60,948 nt of DNA from an uncultured Pseudomonadota bacterium (GCA_903825645.1 CAIKBL010000049.1:1-60948), one strand, 5' to 3'. Positions 45,122 to 54,277 are shown, numbered from the stretch's first letter. Made by a program: numbers and translations. The notes: generated by a model from the letters alone, not told the origin.

Positions 45122-46690
45122 TCATCTTAGCTCGCCGATTAGCGCAAGCATCGGTCCTTGGTCATCCGCTTGTCTCAGAGAGGACCAATGAATAGTTATC
45201 CGATCCTTCACCCGCTGCAAGGGATAGAACGGGACACCATAAGTCGGAGATACCACATTCAGCATGAGGAGATAACGGCATCCACCTTGTCTTAAAGCGA
45301 TATCGAAATCTTCATCGCCCAACTCCGCTCTCGGCGGCGCTAAAGCGCGGCGTCCCGCGTAGTAGCCGACCAGCGTCGGTTTAATCGACCAGACACATTC
45401 TCCTTTAGGCACAACTGCCGCAATGGCCGAATAACTCTCAACGAGCGCTTTGCTGAACTGCAGGTATGCAAGCGCATCCGGATAAGCCCCCGCGACGAAA
45501 TTAGGGTCGCGCCGGAATGTTTCGAGCGCCGCGGGCAGCGGCGCACGAAACCGCTGCAGCGTGAGTCCTAAATCTGGCAATGCAATAAGGATGGCGACAA
45601 GCGGGACCAGCATTCCAGCTACCCCGGCATATCGAGTCCATTTCTGCTGAGTGCCCAGGTGATAGACAAGCCACGTGCCCTGTACAAAAAGAACGGGGAT
45701 GAGGACGAACATGAAGCGGGTCGCTTCAGCCGGGAACGGCCAGACCACCAACAGCATCAAGTAGGCGGCCACGTATAATCCATCGGCGTGACCTCGCCAT
45801 AACCGCCACGCCGCCCCGACCAGGCAAACGGCACCGAGCGCATCAGCAGACACATTCATCGCGCCGGAGTCGGACATGTTCTGCAGCCACCCCTCATGGA
45901 GGGCGCTGAGCTGCGTGACTGCCCGCACCTGCAAACTGTCAAACAGCGGCGCGCCAGTCGGCAGACGCAACGAATTCGCGTAATGATTCCCCGGCATCGC
46001 AGTGTAGAGATTCCAGACCACCAGCGGCAGCAAGACCTCGAGCAGCGCTCGCCCCCAGCGAGCGGGTCGTCGCCAGAGAAGGCCCAAACAATACGTCACG
46101 ACGAGAGCGACGCCTGCGCTGCGAACAAGCGCCGGGATGGTAGCGGCCACAGCCACACGGAAGCTGTCCCATGCTGGCGCATCGCGCCCCGAGGTTTCCG
46201 ATAGAAACCACAGAAGGGCGAGTAGATAAAGATTTTCGCTATGCAGGGAGAGGGTTTGTCGGTAAGTCCCCGGCAAACATAAAAATGCGAGGATCAGCAC
46301 TATCTGCAAGCCCCTCGGGAGTCCCAGACGAAGCGCCCATCGCCGCATCACCAAGCCGGCGAGCAGAAGGCAAGCCGTCGTCGCGAGATGTCCTACCCGT
46401 AGTTGATATCCCCCATCCACCAAGGCAAGCAGCATCGGGTAGAGCGGCGGAAACTGACTGCGTCCGGTGAAATACTGTGCCGCTAGATTCAACGGATGGG
46501 GATAAGGTGAATAGGCCTGCGCCATCAGCGCGTAAGAGGCGTTATCGCCCCCGAAACCTACCAGCTGCGGCGTCCAGCTCCAGTAGCAATACAGGCCTGC
46601 CACGACGAGCAGAATGCTCCAATCAAACCACAACCACACCCCACGCTGTCGCTCTTCATCCCCCCTCAAACCATGTTCTCCTCTTCGCAC
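45122..46690 (-). CDS. GT-C-like multi-pass membrane protein (copy 1 of tandem pair)
   Basis: Paralogue of the protein at 43467-45008, about 522 residues. Shared segments: LVGFGGDNASYALMAQAYSP (acidic D-N in place of D-D), QFPPLYPMLLALV, LVVWPFPAEATRFMF, and a soluble C-terminal domain with GECVWSIKPTLVGYYAGRR matching GDCIYAAEPQAVMFYARR of the other copy. This supports a duplicated GT-C-type transferase with a periplasmic tail. The start is uncertain: GTG 46690 gives the longest form, but a TTG at 46669 lies eight bases after AGAGGAG. Replacement of the second Asp by Asn might alter activity. Substrates are unknown. Confidence 0.72.
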   Translation of the reverse strand: MRRGEHGLRGDEERQRGVWLWFDWSILLVVAGLYCYWSWTPQLVGFGGDNASYALMAQAYSPYPHPLNLAAQYFTGRSQFPPLYPMLLALVDGGYQLRVGHLATTACLLLAGLVMRRWALRLGLPRGLQIVLILAFLCLPGTYRQTLSLHSENLYLLALLWFLSETSGRDAPAWDSFRVAVAATIPALVRSAGVALVVTYCLGLLWRRPARWGRALLEVLLPLVVWNLYTAMPGNHYANSLRLPTGAPLFDSLQVRAVTQLSALHEGWLQNMSDSGAMNVSADALGAVCLVGAAWRLWRGHADGLYVAAYLMLLVVWPFPAEATRFMFVLIPVLFVQGTWLVYHLGTQQKWTRYAGVAGMLVPLVAILIALPDLGLTLQRFRAPLPAALETFRRDPNFVAGAYPDALAYLQFSKALVESYSAIAAVVPKGECVWSIKPTLVGYYAGRRALAPPRAELGDEDFDIALRQGGCRYLLMLNVVSPTYGVPFYPLQRVKDRITIHWSSLRQADDQGPMLALIGELR

Positions 46691-46772
46691 AATCGTGATA
46701 AATGCGCCGCTTCAATAGTCATCCTCAGGCCCAAGCGAGCATAAGTCGACGGTGAATACGGCGATGACAGAA

Positions 46773-48134
46773 TTAAAAACTTCGCGACGCTTTCAGCGCC
46801 TGACACAAGGCCGTGTGGTCAAGGGTCGTCTGGTCGGCGTAGGTCATGGCAAATACACCGAGAGCCTCGTCGAACACTTCTGACTTTCCCATGTAGCCCG
46901 CCAGCATCACCGGATCGCCCGAACGAGCGTGGGCGCGGGCAAGCGTACGTCCGCAAAGCGCCGCATAGAACTCCAGGGCCCCACTCTCCATGATCTCCGC
47001 GACGGTGCCCAGATGGCGATTTTTGAGATGTCGCACGTAAAAATAACGGTCCGTCGCTTCATCATCGAACCAGCCAAGAAAAACGTCGCTAGCTGCCTGC
47101 ATTATTCTTTGTCCCTCCACGATCCTTCGACCCTGGTTGGAATATCCAGAACGACCGCTCCTCCTTAATTTCTCCAGCACCGGCAGCTGCGCTTCTTTCA
47201 CTTGAAGAAATAAAGGATCTCCGTCAGGCGTCAGAAAAAGTCCGATTGCACAAAACGTACCGACGCTTCCCACCCCCACCACCTTAAAGGCGATATCCGA
47301 AAGGGTGTAGCGCTCCGCCAGAATCCTGCGTTCCGGCGCTAACGATCCGTAATAACATGCAAAGGCCCGACCAGCATTCAAGGTGTGTCTCTGATCGACG
47401 TCCCCACGAAAATGATAAATGAGCGGAGGACGATCGTCGATGGCGGACATACCGTGACCGCCGCGCACAAGATGCGGATAATTGTCATTGTCTTCGGCGA
47501 CTTCATTAGCCAGCGCGCGCTCGAGTAGTCGCTGAACTCGGTTTCGCACGGCAGCATTTTTGATACGCTTTGCCTCGCACGGAAGGTTCACCATCGCGTG
47601 CCAGATTTCAATCGGCGACCGCGCGGCTAGTGCGTGCATCGACTTACGATAGGCGCGTGCCGCGCTGCGGGCCACCCGCTCGGCTTTTTCCCTGGAAAAC
47701 GCCGCCTCGAGCGCAGCCACCGCCACGCTCGCCACCAACCGTTTCAAATCAACCGTAAAATCAATTCCGGCCAACGTCTCATCGAAATCGTTAATATCAA
47801 AAAGGACATGCGCTTCGGGCGTGCTGAATGCCCCAAAATTCATCAGATGGCAGTCGCCACAAGCCTGCACCACTAGATCAGGGGACGCAACCCGAATCAA
47901 ATCGGCTGCCATGATAGCGACGCTACCACGCAGAAACGCAAAAGGTGATTCAGCCATGCGCGCGTAGCGGATGGGCACCAATTCCGTCAGGCGTGCTGCA
48001 TCAGCTTCTGCAAGTATCGCTAGCGGATCGCGCATGGCGGAGAGCACCAGCGCCGCATGACTCGCCCGGGGCACCGCTTGACGGCGAGCCTTGCCAGCCA
48101 CATATCGTTCTTCTTTTGTAAGCCCCAATTGCAT
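46773..48134 (-). CDS. DUF2252 family protein (kinase-like motifs)
   Basis: Cytoplasmic protein of 453 residues from the uncharacterised DUF2252 family. The N-terminal part has RYARMAESPFAFLRGSVAIM. Then come VQACGDCHLMNFG and VLFDINDFDETLAG, which resemble the catalytic loop (HxDxxxxN) and metal-binding DxD segment of aminoglycoside-phosphotransferase-like kinases; KVVGVGSVGTFCAIGLF looks like a glycine-rich nucleotide loop and FLQVKEAQ may hold its lysine. The order is permuted relative to ordinary kinases, so phosphotransfer is an inference. The ATG at 48134 follows ATT-rich sequence with weak AGAG. It shares its strand with the GT-C pair downstream and the SulP gene upstream. Confidence 0.85.
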   Translation of the reverse strand: MQLGLTKEERYVAGKARRQAVPRASHAALVLSAMRDPLAILAEADAARLTELVPIRYARMAESPFAFLRGSVAIMAADLIRVASPDLVVQACGDCHLMNFGAFSTPEAHVLFDINDFDETLAGIDFTVDLKRLVASVAVAALEAAFSREKAERVARSAARAYRKSMHALAARSPIEIWHAMVNLPCEAKRIKNAAVRNRVQRLLERALANEVAEDNDNYPHLVRGGHGMSAIDDRPPLIYHFRGDVDQRHTLNAGRAFACYYGSLAPERRILAERYTLSDIAFKVVGVGSVGTFCAIGLFLTPDGDPLFLQVKEAQLPVLEKLRRSGRSGYSNQGRRIVEGQRIMQAASDVFLGWFDDEATDRYFYVRHLKNRHLGTVAEIMESGALEFYAALCGRTLARAHARSGDPVMLAGYMGKSEVFDEALGVFAMTYADQTTLDHTALCQALKASRSF

Positions 48135-48214
48135 TAAATTTCTCTGCCTTGACTTAATTGAACGTCTTGTAGTTCGATAAAAAGCAGCGACTCAGCGCCT
48201 ACCGTCGTCGGCCT

Positions 48215-49858
48215 TCAAGTCGGCTCTGCAGATCCAACGGCACGAACCGCATCAGCCACACTCCATGCTGAAAAAGCGACTGGCAGTAATTCGGGCACTC
48301 GCGTTTGGGCAATGACATCTCGCACGGTGTCCTTCGCCCGCGCGAAACGAAGGGTTATACCTCGCTTTTCTAGCATCTGCGCAAACTCGCGTAGAGCCTC
48401 GATCGTCGTGCTATCCAGATCGGGGGATTCTTCCAGACTGATGATAATGGCCTTCAGCGTAGCGAAATTATCAACGCGCGCACGAATTACGCCCAACATC
48501 CGCTCTGCGTTAGCGAAAAAAAGCGGCAGTTCAGGCCGTGCTATCAGGATCTCGGGGACGGGTCTTGCCTCCGGATGTCGCGCGATTTCAATGTAATCGT
48601 GGGTTTCCCCGAGCCGTCCAAGCCAACTCACCCGTGGCTCTGCAAAGGATCGCAGCATGAGCAACAGACTGACGGCGATACCCGCCAGCAGACCATCCAA
48701 AACGCCAAAGAGGAAAACCGCAGCCATGGCGCTCAAGAGGATAATGCGATCGCGTCTCCACAGAAAATATTGCCGTAACAACGAAGGGTCGAGCGTATGG
48801 CTCACCGCATGGATGACAATTACCGCCAGAATAAATTCCGGCGTGCGGCTGATCCAGGGCAGCAAGGTAATCACCAACACGAGCACCACACCGGCCGCAA
48901 TCCGGACGGCCCACTGGCTCTGAGCACCCGCCGCGTCATTGGCTGAAGTGGCTGAATAACCCGCGCCAACCGGCATCCCTTGAAACAAACCCGAAACGAT
49001 ATTGGCAAGCCCCAGACCGAGCAGATCCCGATTAGGGGAGGGGGTATCGCCGTGACGAATGGCGAAAGTTCTTATTGACGCGTACGACTCTGCATAAAGA
49101 ATGAGCACCATGGCAAACGCTAGCTCGCCCAGCCGCAACCACTCGCTGCCGGCCAACTGCGGCAGCACCGGCGCGTTCAGCGTGAGCCCAATACGCCCGA
49201 CGGGCTGAAGGCCATAATCGGCCGTAAATCCGGCGATATCGAGCCCGATGCCGGCCGCGATGAGCAAAAACGCGCCGGGAACAACGGGCCATCGTGCCAA
49301 CAGCTTCAAGAGCAAAAAGGCGACAATGGCGAGCAGGCATCCCGCCCGATTCCAGTGGGGCGCGGCAGCGATAAGTTCCCAGCCATAGCGGAAAAAACCA
49401 CTGTGCATGGGTTGCACCACGAGAATTTTTGGCAATTGATGAAGCACGATGGTCGCAGCGAGCGCAAACGCAAACCCGCGGAGTACGGGCTTGGCAATGA
49501 AACTAGACATGCTGCCTAACCCGGCCAGTCCAGCAACCACGAACAATGCCCCGGTCAACGTAATCAAGCCACCGGCTAACGCCATACGGTGCACCACATC
49601 GAGGCCCGCAATTGCGCTGGTGGCCGCTAGCAACACCGCCGCCGAAGAAGAGGTTGCAGAGACCACCGCAAATCGACTGGTACCGGTAAAACCGTAGAAA
49701 ATTAGTCCGGCGAACAAGGCTATCACGCCGGCCTGCGGCGGGAGTCCGGCGATGCCCGAATAGGCGACCGCCTCGGGCAATAAGAGTCCCGCGATGGACA
49801 AACCTGCGATGGCATCCGCGAAAGATCGGCTAGCTGGCAAGGAAAACTTCAAGGGCAC
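48215..49858 (-). CDS. SulP-family anion transporter with STAS domain
   Basis: Inner-membrane transporter of the SLC26/SulP family, which moves sulfate, bicarbonate or other anions. The 547 residues start with a SulP transmembrane domain of about 14 short helices (signature near the N-terminus DAIAGLSIAGLLLPEAVAYSGIAGLPPQ, split at LLLPEAVAYSGIAG; and GLFQGMPVGAGYSATSANDAAG in the middle). A cytoplasmic STAS domain (about 430-535) has AIIISLEESPDLDSTTIEAL and a following ALREFAQMLEKRGITLRF helix. The ion cannot be decided. No linked carbonic anhydrase gene is present. The 223 bases upstream (49859-50081) hold nothing recognisable. Confidence 0.9.
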   Translation of the reverse strand: MPLKFSLPASRSFADAIAGLSIAGLLLPEAVAYSGIAGLPPQAGVIALFAGLIFYGFTGTSRFAVVSATSSSAAVLLAATSAIAGLDVVHRMALAGGLITLTGALFVVAGLAGLGSMSSFIAKPVLRGFAFALAATIVLHQLPKILVVQPMHSGFFRYGWELIAAAPHWNRAGCLLAIVAFLLLKLLARWPVVPGAFLLIAAGIGLDIAGFTADYGLQPVGRIGLTLNAPVLPQLAGSEWLRLGELAFAMVLILYAESYASIRTFAIRHGDTPSPNRDLLGLGLANIVSGLFQGMPVGAGYSATSANDAAGAQSQWAVRIAAGVVLVLVITLLPWISRTPEFILAVIVIHAVSHTLDPSLLRQYFLWRRDRIILLSAMAAVFLFGVLDGLLAGIAVSLLLMLRSFAEPRVSWLGRLGETHDYIEIARHPEARPVPEILIARPELPLFFANAERMLGVIRARVDNFATLKAIIISLEESPDLDSTTIEALREFAQMLEKRGITLRFARAKDTVRDVIAQTRVPELLPVAFSAWSVADAVRAVGSAEPT

Positions 49859-50081
49859 CTCGATAACCTGCGGAGTTCTCTTTCTAGCGTTCGCTTACGG
49901 CGCAGGCAATGTCGCGCGGCGCCTGCGTCTTCACTACTGCCGAGCACTGACGCCCGAAGTCTGCATAATCAGTGGAGACGCCGCAAGGACAAGCCATTAG
50001 AAAACGATCAATAGAGGATTGATAACCGTGGTTGCAGCAAGTGCTGATGCGGTCCGCATGAAAGCCTGAACGGGCTTCTCA

Positions 50082-51017
50082 CTAGTGCCTTGCGCGAAAA
50101 CTCGAAATCACCAGCGCCATCGCCAGCAAGGCGTCCCCTGCCACACTCCACAACCTAAGCAGCACGCTCAAGGCAACCGCTCTCTCTAACGGTAGATAAG
50201 GTAACAGCACGAAAGTAGTCACCGCTTCCCGCACACCAATCCCACCGGGCGCGAAAAGCGCCGCAAACCCCACCACAATACCCAGTGTATTGGCAAGCAT
50301 TAGGGCCACCAAGAAATTACCGGAAAGCGGATGTATCGAAAAACCCGCACACACCGCCACCAGAACCCCTGTCGCCAGCACCCACATCAGGCTGTGGATC
50401 CCGATGAGCGTCCAATAATCGACTACGCCAGGCGTGCTCACCAGATTGAGGGGAGCCGAGTTCTGAACGCGAGCCAACAAAGTTTGGAGCGCTTGCGCGC
50501 CATAGCGGTACAGATACCTACTGACCAGTGTTAGCGTAATCGCGAAAAACGCCAGCAGGAACCCGAGATCATGGCCGTGGAGAATTGGCAGTAATAGGCC
50601 CACCCACAGCACGGCGCTCATCAGCATAATCCACTGTTCAAGCACCGAGGCGGCGATAATATCGGCGGCTGCCATTTTTTCTCGCCGCAGCGCCGCTCCT
50701 CGTGCCACGAAGCCCCAGATCTTTCCGGGCAGATATTTTCCGACGGCGACCAGCGCCAACTGAAAGAAACTGTCTCGGTATGGGATCCTCACCCCGGCGA
50801 CAATGAAAACCACTCTGGACCAGAAGTGCGTCACGAGCATCCAAAATAGCAGATGCACGACAAGGCCTGTCCACAACATGCCGGGTCTCGCCACCCGGAG
50901 CGGTCCAATAGTCACCGACTGTGATGTCAGGGTGTACCCGATAAAGACAAGCCCCGCAGCCGCGAGGCCGATAATCCAAAGACGTCGTATACGCCCTAGT
51001 CCGGGAAGTTTTCTCAC
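50082..51017 (-). CDS. Flippase-like membrane protein (LPG_synthase_TM / UPF0104)
   Basis: Multi-pass protein of 311 residues with about eight hydrophobic segments, matching the transmembrane domain of lysylphosphatidylglycerol synthase (MprF) and AglD-like proteins. The conserved markers are LVAVGKYLPGKIWGFVARGA (about 89-108) and FAALFAPGGIGVREAVTTFV (about 250-270). It lacks the soluble aminoacyl-transfer domain, so it is more likely a lipid or lipid-linked sugar flippase. It diverges from a GT2 gene 129 bases away; together they could make and flip a polyprenyl-phosphate sugar. A short AAGCC/GGCTT stem (50062-50077) follows the stop. Confidence 0.82.
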   Translation of the reverse strand: MRKLPGLGRIRRLWIIGLAAAGLVFIGYTLTSQSVTIGPLRVARPGMLWTGLVVHLLFWMLVTHFWSRVVFIVAGVRIPYRDSFFQLALVAVGKYLPGKIWGFVARGAALRREKMAAADIIAASVLEQWIMLMSAVLWVGLLLPILHGHDLGFLLAFFAITLTLVSRYLYRYGAQALQTLLARVQNSAPLNLVSTPGVVDYWTLIGIHSLMWVLATGVLVAVCAGFSIHPLSGNFLVALMLANTLGIVVGFAALFAPGGIGVREAVTTFVLLPYLPLERAVALSVLLRLWSVAGDALLAMALVISSFRARH

Positions 51018-51146
51018 GCGGGGGCCTCTCTACGCCCCCCCAGACAGGGGTAAGCAGGGTCGTCGGTCACACGGCGGATAGTAAGCCCGTTTCGCAAAAA
51101 ACCTCCACTGGTTGATAATCGACGGGTGTATCCACAAGATTTAATC

Positions 51147-52037
51147 ATGACATCACCCTCACTCTGCGCACCGCTACTGCTCGCGGAAAAACTCAGCATC
51201 ATACTTCCCGCGAAAAACGAGGCGAAAGGCCTCGCGTTGCTGCTCCCGAAACTGGGCGCCGCCTTCCCGGACGCCGAGATCATCGTCGTGAATGATGGCA
51301 GCACGGATAATACCCCCGACATCTGTCGGCAGCATGGTGCCGAATGCCTCAATCATCCTTACTCGATGGGTAACGGCGCCGCCATCAAAACCGGCGCACG
51401 ACAGGCCGGCGGAACCGTCCTGCTGTTCATGGATGCCGATGGCCAACACGATCCAGAAGACATCAGTCGGGTGCTGGCCAAGCTGAGCGATGGTTACGAT
51501 ATGGTTGTGGGGGCCAGGGCGGCAGATACCCATGCATCACTTGGGAGACGCCTTGCTAACACACTATACAATCACTTCGCCAGCTATATGACGGGACGCC
51601 GGATAGACGATTTGACCTCAGGTTTCCGGGCTGCCCGCGCGAAACATTTCAAGCGATTTCTTTACCTGTTGCCAAATGGTTTTTCTTATCCGACGACGAG
51701 CACCATGGCCTTCTTCCGCTCAGGGTTACCGGTCGCATATGTTCCTATCCGAGCAAAGTCCCGCGACGGGAAAAGTCATATCCGGCTCCTTCATGATGGC
51801 CTCCGTTTTTTAATGATTATTCTTAAAATTGGGACCTTATTCTCGCCCATGCGGTTTTTTCTGCCGCTCAGTTTTGGTTTATTCGGCATCGCTAGCAGCT
51901 ATTACGGCTATACCTTTGCCACACAGCACCGATTCACGAATATGAGTGCCCTTCTATATATGTCCGCGATGCTGACTTTTCTAATCGGAATCCTCGCGGA
52001 GTTAGTCTCAGCGCTCCACTATAAAGACGCTAATTAA
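51147..52037 (+). CDS. GT2 glycosyltransferase with two C-terminal membrane segments
   Basis: Resembles dolichyl/polyprenyl-phosphate sugar synthases (DPM1/GtrB type), which transfer a sugar from a nucleotide donor to a lipid phosphate on the cytoplasmic face. From the ATG at 51147 it has 296 residues (a GTG at 51126 is possible). GT-A features: IILPAKNEAKGLALLL, IVVNDGSTDNTPDICRQHG, MDADGQHDPEDI (DxD) and DLTSGFRAARAKHFKRF. Two hydrophobic helices (about 218-245 and 257-285) close the protein, as in GtrB. Sugar specificity is not visible. An intrinsic terminator follows. Confidence 0.87.
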   Translation: MTSPSLCAPLLLAEKLSIILPAKNEAKGLALLLPKLGAAFPDAEIIVVNDGSTDNTPDICRQHGAECLNHPYSMGNGAAIKTGARQAGGTVLLFMDADGQHDPEDISRVLAKLSDGYDMVVGARAADTHASLGRRLANTLYNHFASYMTGRRIDDLTSGFRAARAKHFKRFLYLLPNGFSYPTTSTMAFFRSGLPVAYVPIRAKSRDGKSHIRLLHDGLRFLMIILKIGTLFSPMRFFLPLSFGLFGIASSYYGYTFATQHRFTNMSALLYMSAMLTFLIGILAELVSALHYKDAN

Positions 52038-52050
52038 GCATCCCATTCGG

Positions 52051-52090
52051 GCGCATCACGCTCGAGAAGTTCGTGATCGCTAGATTTTTT
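52051..52090 (+). terminator. Intrinsic terminator of the GT2 gene
   Basis: ATCACG (52055-52060) pairs with CGTGAT (52072-52077) across an 11-base loop. Flanking GCG and CGC extend the stem with one bulged C, and a run of six T follows at 52085-52090. It lies 14 bases past the GT2 stop on the same strand. Confidence 0.75.
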
Positions 52091-52164
52091 GGGCGTTTCG
52101 GACCCCGTTGACTCCGCCCGCGACGTCCCCCACTTTCAGTAGCACAGAGATTTAGCACCCTTCA

Positions 52165-52320
52165 TTAGTTTAACCGAGCCCCGGCCAGAGGTTTCGCATA
52201 GGCTGCAGGCATCACGCCACCGAGTGCCTTCTTGAGTCTTTTCTCATGGCACTCCCCTCGTCACCGCATCTCAATCGACGTTCTCGCTTGAACGATATTC
52301 GAAGGTTTGATCGATCTAGG
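52165..52320 (-). mobile_element. Decayed remnant like the 3' end of an IS3-type transposase
   Basis: On the minus strand, the frame ending in TAA at 52167-52165 reads ARTSIEMR, a stop, RGECHEKRLKKALGG, then VMPAAYAKPLAGARLN. This mirrors the end of IS3-family OrfB proteins, where a AR..IE.WR..YNE.RPH.ALGGLTP..YA pattern closes the integrase domain; the tryptophan and YN positions have been lost and an internal stop is present. No inverted repeats or upstream catalytic DDE region were recovered, so this is a fossil of about 50 codons. Identification rests on pattern alone. Confidence 0.5.
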
Positions 52321-52690
52321 CCACTTTCGTGGGCGAGGCCGTTCAACGCTAGCTAACCCACGGCGTCCAGATCATGGCCGAAATCCCCGCGGCGACATTA
52401 CGGACGGCGAGATGCGCCCGACTAGTCATTGCGACCGGCCTCGAGCCGGCATTCGGGATCGCTTAAGTACCCACATACAGAATGCCTGATCCGCCAGGAG
52501 GCCGGTACCCTCCCCATCCGTCGGATAGCGGATCGCCAGGTTCGGGCGCGCACGCTGTAAGCGCCGACGCCGAACACTAGGACTACCCCTTGAATTTCAG
52601 TAACATCGCCAAAATCAAGCTTGCCCACCTATTTGGTACAGCTCGGCGATTCGTGGGCTTTTCGGAATATACCGGTAGAAGATCCTCCCT
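52321..52690. other. Gene-free stretch between two decayed remnants
   Basis: About 370 bases with stops in all frames at short intervals and no recognisable domain, repeat or RNA. Given what lies on both sides it is probably further degraded insertion or gene debris. Confidence 0.5.
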
Positions 52691-53238
52691 ATGTTGGCAG
52701 AATTTGTACGCTGGCTTTCGGACAGTAGTACGCCGCCAGTGGTATAGCGGCACTTGTCGCCGTTGGAGGTCCTATTGTGAAAGGGCTCAGCCACAGCGCA
52801 AAAGGCGCCGCAAAACTGATCGGGCGAAGTAAAAATACGTCAGAAAACCCGAAGCAAGGCTTGGTGTGTGCAGCGCCCGAAGCGACGGCCGAGCCGGAAA
52901 CTCCTAGGCTTCCTCCCGATGACAAAAGCGACCACATACTCGCCGTACTTCCGTTTGACAACGTCTCAAACGACGCGGGAATGCAATTTTTCTCGGACGG
53001 CATCAGCGAGGACATCATCCATCGCCTAGTACGCGCCTCGCAACTAAAAATCATTGGCCGCTTATCCAGCTTCCAATTTCGTGGCGATCGCAAAGCAATG
53101 GCGGCTCAGAAACTCCGGTGCTCGCATCTCTTGAATGGTGCAGTTAGGCGCTACGCCGACCGGGTGCGCATTAGCGCCCAGCTCACGGAAACGACCTCAC
53201 ACACCACACTCTGGTCGGTCACGCAGCAGATCGGTTAA
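52691..53238 (+). pseudogene. Frameshifted, 3'-truncated gene with TolB-N-like domain
   Basis: The readable frame from 52777 to 53238 contains ILAVLPFDNVSNDAGMQFFSDGISEDII, here cited as AVLPFDNVSND and FSDGISEDIIHRL, then a segment ending RRYADRVRISAQLTET. This is the TolB-amino-terminal-like domain found in many adenylate-cyclase, winged-helix and TPR proteins (…FSDGISEDI…GSVR..GDRVRV.AQL). It stops where such proteins continue after LWS. Upstream, a frame from ATG 52691 (MLAEFVRWLSDSS) ends at a TAG but joins, by one frameshift near 52726-52745, to a membrane-helix segment ASGIAALVAVGGPIVKG leading into the domain. Hence the gene has lost its start frame and its C-terminal part. Confidence 0.65.
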
Positions 53239-53303
53239 CGGCTACACGAGACTGCCGCTTCGTATCATCCAACTGGCGAGGGTCTGTCGGGACGCCTCGA
53301 AGC

Positions 53304-53904
53304 CTATCCGATTAAACGGGGTGACACCTGCCGATATAACGGACAGGCATCGACATACTGGGTCGTGGCGATACTGGCCAGCAATCCCGGACTCGCCTGA
53401 CGCTTCGGAATCGGCTGCGCGAGCATCGGCGCCGTGACCCGCTGTTGTCGGCAGCAGGGGCAGACATGCTTCAGATGCCGATGGTGCAACACCTGAATCT
53501 GCGCGGGCACGATGTCCAGCTACTCGGAGAGCGCTTCGCCCATGCGTTCAAGCGGGATCCCGCCCTGCGGGCAGACTTGGTCGGCCTCGGCCAAGTCGTG
53601 CACGAGGTCTAGACGCGGTAACGCGGGGTGGCGACTGGTACAGTCGTCACTTCCGGGGCTTTCCTCTGCTTCTTCCGGCTCCGCCTCGGCTTCGTTGAAG
53701 AGCGACGGCTGCAGGCTCTCTTCCGGCACGCGCGCGCTTCGCCCCAAATCGCTGCGCGAGCAGTTGACGAATGTGCTCGCGTAAACGTTCAATCTCGCCT
53801 TCCAATCCGCGTCTGAGTGAGCGCTCTTCCGTCACCAAGCGCTTGGAGCGCTTCGACCTCTTCGGGTAACGGTGCTGCTGATGCGATGGCAGTATCCTGA
53901 TGCC
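53304..53904 (-). pseudogene. IS66 transposase TnpC, frameshifted, stop-containing, truncated
   Basis: Fragments in three frames line up along one ancestral DDE transposase. First is TAIASAAPLPEEVEALQAL; after a frameshift comes ERSLRRGLEGEIERLREHIR and QLLAQRFGAK; after a second frameshift, SARVPEESLQPSLFNEAEAE. Next is DLVHDLAEADQVCPQGG up to GEALSE, where TAG replaces a sense codon just before LDI. Last come PAQIQVLHHRHLKHVCPCC (the IS66 zinc-binding domain) and AQPIPKRQASPGLL to YVDACPLYRQ, where homology ends. The catalytic domain is absent. A start codon is not evident at the N-terminus. Confidence 0.75.
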
Positions 53905-53962
53905 CTGGATCTGCCTTGTAAAGCGCTTAATCCGTGCCGAAACCAGACAAAATAAAATTAAT

Positions 53963-54277
53963 TTACACCACGTATTGATACGCCAATCGGGCATGCGGAC
54001 GCCGCTGCCGCAAGTCGAAACCATCCAGCAGCCAGTTCAGCTCCTGGCCCGTCATCGACACCGTCGCCGACTCCCCGCGCGGCCAATGAAAGCGGTCTCG
54101 CTCGAGGCGCTTCTGCCACCACACAAACCCATTCCGCGCCCACATCAGTATCTTGATCCGGTTGTACCGACGGTTCGTGAAGACATGTAAGTGCTCGGAC
54201 AGCGGATTCAGGCCCAGGCTTTCCTGAACACGAATCGCCAGGCCATTAATCTGGAGTCGAAAGTCGATCGGTGCCAT
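53963..54277 (-). CDS. IS66 accessory protein TnpB
   Basis: IS66 Orf2-like protein of 104 residues, close to the usual 105-120. It contains LQINGLAIRVQESLGLNPLS, then HVFTNRRYNRIKILMWARNG (the family has VFxxRRxDRxKxLxWDxxG) and KRLERDRFHWPRGES, and ends LNWLLDGFDLRQRRPH. The frame is intact, but the element around it is broken. The biochemical role of TnpB in IS66 transposition is unclear; it is needed together with TnpA. The DR usually found in the RRxDRxK motif is NR here. Confidence 0.8.
   Translation of the reverse strand: MAPIDFRLQINGLAIRVQESLGLNPLSEHLHVFTNRRYNRIKILMWARNGFVWWQKRLERDRFHWPRGESATVSMTGQELNWLLDGFDLRQRRPHARLAYQYVV

Noticed and set aside
45122-46690. Classifying the two 43-46 kb membrane proteins as O-antigen polymerase or ligase
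   Set aside because: They have an early acidic loop and FPPLYP motif typical of GT-C transferases, and lack the large late periplasmic loop of Wzy/WaaL proteins.
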